From Golubevia sp. BC0850 (taxonomy: Eukaryota; Basidiomycota; Exobasidiomycetes; Golubeviales; Golubeviaceae): a stretch of DNA of 64,000 nt. The translations under genes and the position numbers were made by a program. The notes below the pieces were generated by a model that was not told the DNA's origin, searched no databases, and worked only from the letters and a program-made list of their open reading frames with translations. The first letter of the stretch is position 1, and each line of letters opens with the position of its first letter. Of this stretch, positions 57,720 to 64,000 are shown piece by piece. The stretch spans positions 310,001 through 374,000 of the forward strand of contig JAAVVG010000014.1 in NCBI GenBank assembly GCA_012976225.1, written 5' to 3'.

Positions 57720-59576
57720 ATGGCAAAGAAGAAGAAAGCCCCAGTCTTGGAAGCATGGTGCTGGTATTGCGAGTGAGTAGAAACCGCCAATTTAGAAATC
57801 GATTGGCAGGACAGAGACAGCAGAAATAGAGAAGCAGCTACTGACTTACCCTTCTCTCCTCTTCTCTTCTCTCCCTCTCCTTAATCTGGTCTTAGTCGTG
57901 ACTTTGAAGATGATAAAGGTTTGTAGCGGAGCTAGTCTGTCTATCCTTCTTTACTCTCCCTCTCTCTCTGGATGCTCACTCCCTCTCTCTCTCTCTCTCT
58001 CTCTCCTACCAGTTCTGCTACAGCATCAACGTGCTAAGCATTACAAATGTCCTCAATGTCCAAGAAGGTTAAACACTGCCGGTGGTTTGACAGTTCACCT
58101 TAACCAAGTTCACAAAACAGAGCCAGACAGGTGAGCTACTTATACTTGACCTCCAAGCCCCTCTCATCCAGCTATCTATTCCTGCTCTGACCCTCTAATC
58201 CTCCCTCTCCCTTCTTGCATTCCCCCCTCAGGATCGAGAACGCCCTCCCAGGAAGAGACTCGTTCGACACAGAAATCTATGGAATGGCTGGAATCCCAGC
58301 TGCAGATTTAGCAGAATGGCAATCGAGAAAGGCAAGAGGAGGTGCTTCAACTTCAAATAATGGTCAACCTCCATCCAAGAAACCAAAAGTGGAAAGCGTA
58401 GCTTTAACACCAGAACAATTGAAAGCTCAATTAGAGGCTCACAAAGCTTTGATGAGTGGTGCTTCAACTTCAACTGCAACTCCTGAAGCCTCCTCCTCTT
58501 CTTCCTCAACTCTTCCTTTTCATCCTGGAGTTCCAGGAGCTCCTTCTGGTCCAGGTGGTCAGAGAACTAACAATCCAATTGGATATGGTGGAAATGGTGG
58601 ATATGCTGGAGGACTTCCGCCTCCTCAGATGTATGGTGGTCCACCTCCAATGCAAAATGGATTTGGAATGCCTCCGAGACCTAACTTCCCAGGAGGTCCA
58701 CCTCCAAATATGATGAATCAAGGATTCAACGGTTACCAAGGACCTCCTCCCTCTGGATTTGGTGGTCCTGTTGGTTATCAAGGAGGTCCTCCTACGGCTC
58801 CTTTCCAAGGTCAGCGTCAGTGGGGAAATCAACCACCACCTTCGAATCCAAGTCTTCCACCTCAAATGTATCAAGGTCCACCTCCTATAAACCCTTCAAT
58901 TCCAAAACCTTCTCAATTCTCTCCTCATCAAATCGCAATTAGAACTGGTGCGAAAAGTAGAATGGTTTATACTGATAAAGAGATAAGTCCTGAAGAGAAG
59001 TTAGCTGGATTAGGGAAATATCGATATGTAGATCCAGATGATCCGGTTACAGATCAAGCTGAAGCTAGTACTGCTGCTCAACCAATAGGAGGTTATCAAG
59101 GTCCTCCTCCTTCAATCAACAATCAGTTTAATCAGAACTCTCCTTATCAGATGCAACAGCAACCTCATCAATTCAATGCTCCCCCTTCTCACCCTCAAAA
59201 GATGTGGCCTCAACGATCTGATTCCTCTTCTGCTTCTCCAGCTGCAAACGCTTCTTTACCTACAAACCATAATCCTCATCAATCACCTCCAGCTCAATCT
59301 TATCCTGCAATCCCTCCGAATGCTCTTCCTCCTTCAGCTCAACCTCAAGCTAATACAGCCGAAGCTATTCAACAAGGTAATTTCAACGCTGGGAATGAGA
59401 ACGGTATGGGAGGTGGAACCGAACGCAGAGAGAAAGAAGTTGGAGCGATGATTGAAGGTGCTAAAGAGGAGAAGATTCAATCTGTGGTTAGTAGTAGTAG
59501 TAGTAGTAGTAGTCAGGAAGTTGCTGCTAATGAAGGAACGATAAAGGGAAGGAAAAGGGCCGCAGATTTGTTTTAA
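57720..59576 (+). CDS. BUGZ/ZNF207-like spindle zinc-finger protein
   Basis: Homologue of BUGZ (ZNF207), a microtubule and Bub3-binding nuclear protein that stabilises Bub3 and loads it on kinetochores. Exons 57720-57772, 57896-57918 (23 nt), 58013-58130 and 58232-59576 give 512 aa. The N-terminal double finger is assembled over the short exons: WCWYCDRDFEDDKVLLQHQR then KHYKCPQCPRRLNTAGGL and HLNQVHK. Next are ALPGRDSFDTEIYGMAGIP, the conserved family segment, and a Pro/Gly/Gln/Met-rich low-complexity middle expected to drive phase separation. A GLEBS-like Bub3-binding element follows: SRMVYTDKEISPEEKLAGL. The C-terminal part has an AGT-repeat coding eight or so Ser and a basic KGRKRAADLF end. 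The family assignment is strong. Confidence 0.9.
57983..58004 (+). repeat. (CT)n polypyrimidine tract in an intron
   Basis: About eleven CT units form the polypyrimidine tract of BUGZ intron 2, just before the TACCAG acceptor at about 58012. Confidence 0.85.
59489..59513 (+). repeat. (AGT)n trinucleotide repeat coding a Ser run
   Basis: About eight in-frame AGT codons give a poly-Ser run near the BUGZ C-terminus. Trinucleotide length changes would preserve frame, so length is likely to vary between strains. Confidence 0.8.
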
Positions 59577-60539
59577 AGAAAGTTCAATTGTAGGTCACAT
59601 TAATGCATAGTAGGTCAAAAGAGATGAGAGAACGTATGCATTCGAAGTTCTCGTGACGTCCTTAAGTGAGAGAAGTTTTCCTTTCTTCAACGACTTAATT
59701 CTAAATCCCCCCAAAAATCCTTCCCTCAAAAGAAAACGCCTCAGTCCTAAAGTCAAAAGGTCTTCGGTCAGTAGTAAATGTTCTCTCTTTCGAATTACTT
59801 CAATTTTCAATTTCACACTTTCTCTTTCTAGACTCCTTTGTGGTCTAACTTCAGTGTGACCACCTTCTTTTTGTGATAGTAAGTCAATGGCACTGATGAT
59901 AGAATATGATGTCTGACCGATAACAAGTAAGGTGCAAGAGCCTTTCTCGCTTAATGAGTGAGTGATGAAAAGTGGATTGGTGCTCGAGTGACTTTTTCGA
60001 TAGGTTTGAAGTCTTTCTCCGTTCTTTGAGTTGAGAATTTAGATTTGAAACTTCGCTCTGTCTCGTACTCTCTTTCTTTTCCTTTCTTTTGTCATTCATG
60101 TTCAATTCCAACTTCGATCCTTTCTGTTTCTTCATCTTTTCTCTCTTCCTCTCTCCCGTAGTCTGTCGAATCCAAGTAGGAACGAATAGATTTTCAGAAT
60201 GAACGAGTGATTCACAACGTTTGAAAGCAGGCCCCAAAAGAATCTCCAGGTGACAGACGGTTAGACGTCGATCCTCTTCCTTCTTCCGTTTCTGTTGAGA
60301 AAGTTTGCGCACTTAACCCCCCAAATAGGTGGTGATCCTTCGCTCTAGCGGGAGAAAAGACGAAGAGGTTTTCAAACGAAGGGTATATAGTAGAAGAGTC
60401 ACAAAAGAAGCTCGAGCGAAAAAAAGGAGTGTGGGTGGTCGAGAGATAGGAAAATGAAACGAGAGATAGAATTAGCGGTGACATCGGTCCGAGGATTTCA
60501 GTACTGTCTCGAAAATTGGAAGAAATTCAAAAATCCAAT
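59577..60539. other. Convergent 3' intergenic region, 963 b
   Basis: This lies between the BUGZ stop and the stop of the minus-strand Gly-rich protein. A Lys-rich open frame on the minus strand (about 59884-60312) has skewed composition and I do not accept it as a gene. No repeat or RNA gene is seen. Confidence 0.45.
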
Positions 60540-61517
60540 TTAAGCAGTTGGAGAGGCAGGGCTGGCAGTGATGGTCTGTCGAGCTTGATGGCCAATAGCT
60601 GGGATTGGGATAGTGAATGAGCCGTTGAAAGCAGATCCGATGACAGTCTAAGGGATTAAAAGAAAATGAGGTGGAAGAGAGTTGAAGAGGAATGAAGTGA
60701 GTTTCAAGGGGAAGTTTACGTTTTCACTGAATGCATTCGAGGGTTTGACTTACCAATCCACCGAATTCCAAACCCTTGGAATCGATCCCGAGAGAGATGC
60801 TAGCTTTTCCACCAACCTGTCCAAGGTCTTGTCCAAGATTAAGATGAAAAGCTCCGCTAGCTTTAGCACCAGCACCAGTTTTGGGATCGATTCCAGCTTC
60901 GATAGCCCCTGAAGCAGCAGCAGGTCCATAAGCCACGTAACCAGTTGGATCAATCGTTCCTTGACCCTTAGCATTGATTCCAGCAGTTGGAAATCCGCCT
61001 GAAAAAGGGATAGTAAAGTCGATCATCAGTAATCGTTGCTCTTCTTTCTCCGTCAAATCGTTATCCTGATGCCTCACTCACCCAACACTGTGAAACTTTG
61101 ACCCAAGAATCCTCCGTTTACTAACCCGATCAATCCATCAGCACTCAATAGAGTAGGATTGATTGTTGCGCTGACGTCGACGGGTCTCGAATAAGCACCT
61201 CCATCGATAACTGTGAGAAGTGGCAAGTCGATCGACTCTGTATCTGCCTCTTGAATTCCTCCTTCAATGAAGTTCGAGGTATTAATGTCTCCTCCTAAGG
61301 AAAGCAGACCTGTAACTGATTGTCCGAGTGGTTTTCCAGAGTATTTGACACTGAGACCTGCAGTCAATTTTCCATCCGTATAACCCAAAGTAAGTCCCCC
61401 TACTCCCGGAATTTGAAGAGGTTGAGGTAATGGAGTGGGAAGTGGCACCGCTCGAACGATTGCGAGTCCGAGAGAACAGATGAGAAGAAGTGAAAGGGTA
61501 GAAGAATTGAAAGGCAT
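60540..61517 (-). CDS. Secreted Gly/Ala-rich protein of unknown function
   Basis: Exons 61517-61082, 60998-60754 and 60647-60540 give 262 aa. A signal peptide (LSLLLICSLGLAIVRAVP) is followed by a Pro/Leu-rich stretch, then alternating Gly/Ser/Leu strands: LTLGYTDGKLTAGLSVKYSG, SVTGLLSLGGDINTSNFIEG, LLSADGLIGLVNGGFLGQSF, TGAGAKASGAFHLNLGQDL and KASISLGIDSKGLEFGGL. The regular short hydrophobic segments separated by Gly suggest a beta-rich secreted or cell-wall-associated protein. There are no cysteines in the mature part that I noticed, so a hydrophobin is unlikely. No family is recognised. A 16-b tandem repeat lies about 250 b upstream of the start. Confidence 0.65.
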
Positions 61518-62228
61518 GACTCAAGAAAGCCGTCGCGAGGCGAAGTTGAAAGAATCGACCACGGAGAGAGAAGAGGGGAGAGACAAAATGGGAGGCCAGT
61601 AAAAGGAAAAATCCCTTTCCCCCTTTTATTCCAATCCCTTTCGATCTCAAAGTGATCAACAAAAAACCAGAAACAATTCAAAACCGCGCTAGAAGGGTGG
61701 ACGATCTCATGTTCCTGGACCATTAAGTTGTCACGGTACGCGTGAAACGACGAAAGAATCGAAGTTGTTCAACGTTTAACGTGTTCAACGTTTAACGCAC
61801 AGACTTTCATTCCAGATCTTCAGATTTCAGAGCTGCAGACAGAAAGATTCCAATTGAACTGATTGATCAACTGAGACAACCAAGTATAGCATGCATCGAG
61901 TTGGAAGAGACGGGACAGGAGTGACGCGAAACGAAGGTGATTTTACACGATGGTAGAGGCAAGAAGAACATCGAAGAGAGGTACCAAACGAGTAGCGGAG
62001 AAGAGAAAAAGGAAAGAGAGTAAAGAGAGAGAGAGAAAAGATTAAGTGTAAGTCGAAGAAAAATGCCAATAGCAATAGGCAGGTTGTTTCTTCCTTCTTG
62101 CCGGAACAATGATCGCCACCTCGTCCCTCACTTCTCAGCGTATGCTCTCATGTTCCTGAAAACCTTTCTTGAGAAACCTCTCATAAACTCACCTAACAAC
62201 CCTTCACCTTCTCTCTATTGAATCCTTC
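61518..62228. other. Intergenic, 711 b
   Basis: Minus-strand tandem spacer upstream of the Gly-rich protein and downstream of the MIC12-like gene. It contains the tandem 16-b repeat at 61767-61798 listed separately. Nothing else is seen. Confidence 0.45.
61767..61798. repeat. Two tandem copies of a 15-b unit, possible regulatory site
   Basis: GTTCAACGTTTAACG occurs at 61767-61781 and again at 61783-61797, separated by one T. The unit contains the palindrome AACGTT. It lies about 250-280 b upstream of the secreted Gly-rich protein start on the minus strand, the right place for a promoter element. Confidence 0.5.
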
Positions 62229-63025
62229 TCATCTCAAACTAGTTCCCTGACCCAAATAATTTGTATTAGGTTGAAGTAATCTCGGATCCAACTTTTTGAC
62301 AGCACTCTTGATATTTGAAGGTGTGTCTCTCAATTGACCAGGTCGTGGTTCGGTCAAAGAAGCTGGAAGTCGATCAGATTCTCCGCCAGAGGAAGAGGAT
62401 GAGTTCGAGATGGATTCCACAGCAGATTGAGCAGATTCAGAAAGAGTGGAAGCAGAATTAGAGAGAACTGAAAAAGTTCTTGATGCTAGAGATTCATAAT
62501 CTGTTGTGGATAGAGTTTGGTAGAAGGATGAAAGTTGCTCCTTTTGAGGATTTGGGAGAGAGAGGGTTAGGAATGAGAGATAGAGGGCTTGTCAGCTCTT
62601 ATGCTACTACAGGAGATTGAATGGACTTGCTATAGATTGGATTCAATAGCTATTCCAGCTAATTCATTTCTCCCTCCCCACCACTTAGAAGGTAGACACT
62701 GAAGCTAGACATGTTCATCCTTCCTAACCTTCCCGCCTGTCTCCTTCTCCATTCTCCTTTCAGTCCATCACCTCCATGTTCTGATTCTCACATTCCATCT
62801 GGCTTTGAGTTCCTCTCCCAAAGTAGGTTTCACGGGAGCTCTGAAAGCAGGAGCTAGTTTTCCAGTCGGATCTGGATGATCGACGTTGTTCAGAACTTGT
62901 CTTGAATTGGCTAACTTGCTAGTCATGGCGTTAGTCCTTTGAGTTAAAGTGTCTGAGAAAGAGTAGAGGATTCCACCAGCTACTAGAGCTCCTCCGATTG
63001 GTGCTAGAAATGCTGGAACTGCCAT
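62229..63025 (-). CDS. MICOS subunit MIC12-like mitochondrial protein
   Basis: Tentatively a fungal MIC12/AIM5-type subunit of the MICOS complex at crista junctions of the inner mitochondrial membrane. Exons 63025-62792 and 62540-62229 give 181 aa. The N-terminus is MAVPAFLAPIGGALVAGGIL, a single transmembrane helix with glycines, followed by YSFSDTLTQRTNAMTSKL. Then RAPVKPTLGEELKARWN/EQLSSFYQTLSTTDYESLA matches the pattern of the family: a Pro-rich step, a KxRWN motif, then a helix ending in TDW or TDY. The C-terminal half is Ser-rich with LPASLTEPRPGQLRD and VKKLDPRLLQPNTN. Assignment rests on overall layout and the RWN step. The gene is 156 b head-to-head from the La-motif gene. Confidence 0.5.
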
Positions 63026-63181
63026 GATTTGAGGAATCGAATGAAGGATGGTGGACTTGGTGGAGCAAGAAGGTTGTTTTAAGAGGGAGAAGCTTTCTCC
63101 TTATTTTTCTCTCTCTCTCCCACTTCTCTCAATCCGCCTAATTCTATTGGACACAAATTGGCAACTGATTCGAATTGTTCC

Positions 63182-64000
63182 ATGTCATTTGTTCCAAGAA
63201 AGGTTGCAAGAAAGAATCAACCAAAATCGACGTCGACGAGCCAGTCAAGGACTTCAACTTGTTCTAATCCATCAACTTCAACTTCACTTTCACTTTCTTC
63301 TTTAGAAAACGGAAAGGGTAAATCAAAAGCTATAGATGATGACGAGCCTTCACTTCCAGCAAAGAATCAAGCAACCTCAAATTCAGATGTTGAACCAAAA
63401 CCAGAGTATTCGTCTCAAAATCACTTAACAGCCAACGCTCTGTATCATCTACTATCTCCGGTCTATCTAGTACATCCTAATAACATACAACTCAAAGATT
63501 TGCTCATGAATTTAGGAACGCAGAATGGCACCAAAGGGATTCAAGAAGGCGGAGAGACTTATCTTCATCTCTCTCGTCTGTTAACCAATCCTATCATCTC
63601 GTGTCTTTGTTCCAGTCTAGATTCTTTGACCTCAGCTCTGAGAGAGCTTCAAGACCTAGAATTCATCAAGGTGAGTAGAGTTGAAGGACTGAATCCTCTC
63701 TTTCTCAGCAATCTAACTGTGATGATTTTCATTCCAATTTCCCTTTTTCTAGCTCAGCACCTCAGGTTTCGGTCTGAAACTCACAGAAAATGCGAAAAAT
63801 TGGATATCTAGCTATCTTGACGAAGCTTCGATAGACGAAAAGACCTCCTTGACTTGGATAGAACCACGGACAATTTACCTTGTGAGTCTTGCCTTCCACA
63901 AACCTCCTCTCCTCGCCGTGACTTCTCCTGATCACCAACTTCTTTCCCTTTGATTTCCTTTCATTCCTTTTCTCTTTTTTCAGGAAAATCTGCCACCAGG
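63182..64000 (+). CDS. La-motif protein (La/LARP7-like), 5' part only
   Basis: Probable RNA-binding protein; continues past the right edge. Exons 63182-63670, 63753-63881 and from 63984. The N-terminus is basic and Ser/Thr-rich (MSFVPRKVARKNQPKSTSTS). A winged-helix La-type domain fits the segment NALYHLLSPVYLVHPNNIQL, LKDLLMNLG, YLHLSRLLTNPIISCLC, SLTSALRELQDLEFIKLSTS and GFGLKLTENAKNW. It is followed by WIEPRTIYLENLPP, which looks like the first strand (RNP2) of an RRM, the usual partner of a La motif. Such proteins bind 3' ends of RNA polymerase III transcripts or telomerase RNA. The call is made by pattern, not by strong identity. Confidence 0.45.

Noticed and set aside
59884-60312. Lys/Arg-rich minus-strand frame after BUGZ
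   Set aside because: Composition mirrors a T/C-rich 3' flank read in reverse; no conserved segment or good start.

Overview
This window is nuclear DNA of a fungus, most likely a basidiomycete. The genes are split by many short introns, mostly 40-200 b. Their 5' splice sites are overwhelmingly GTGAGT or GTAAGT, and their 3' ends are strongly C/T-rich. Base composition is moderate, and many proteins carry long Ser/Thr-rich disordered stretches. Gene order and several families (TRAP-alpha, BUGZ, a coronin-7-like coronin, Zn2Cys6 and single-finger C2H2 regulators) fit this, but I cannot name the genus. No rRNA, convincing tRNA, transposon, virus-like element or CRISPR array was seen. Splice junctions were worked out by hand from GT/AG sites, reading phase and family resemblance. 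In nearly every gene the inferred exons add up to an intact frame.

Left part (1-16.7 kb): a coronin with a probable second propeller (minus, runs off the left edge), TRAP-alpha (plus), an intron-dense alpha/beta hydrolase (plus), a secreted Cys-repeat protein with dibasic sites (minus), two unrecognised genes in tandem (minus), and a single-C2H2-finger regulator (plus) behind a long upstream region. Centre (17.6-32.1 kb): a 1,327-aa protein joining a SEC14/CRAL-TRIO lipid-transfer module to an IML2/TTC39 repeat module, a second alpha/beta hydrolase with a long disordered tail, and a full-length YCF1-type ABCC transporter with a 7-nt microexon.

Right part (32.6-64 kb): a secreted type-B carboxylesterase, a possible 89-aa protein, the OLA1/YchF ATPase, a small GPI-type surface protein, a COMT-type O-methyltransferase, a Zn2Cys6 regulator, a very long FIG4 SAC phosphatase, a type II haloacid dehalogenase, TIP41, CCT3, BUGZ (ZNF207-like), a secreted Gly-rich protein, a MIC12-like MICOS subunit, and the start of a La-motif protein.

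The genes do not form one pathway. Several are core housekeeping genes (OLA1, CCT3, TIP41, FIG4, TRAP-alpha). Close head-to-head pairs (HAD/TIP41, CCT3/BUGZ, MIC12/La-like) probably share short promoters. The most unusual items are the SEC14-IML2 fusion, the KEX2-type repeat protein, the microexon in the ABC transporter, and the branch-site-plus-oligo-C tract seen in two unrelated introns.
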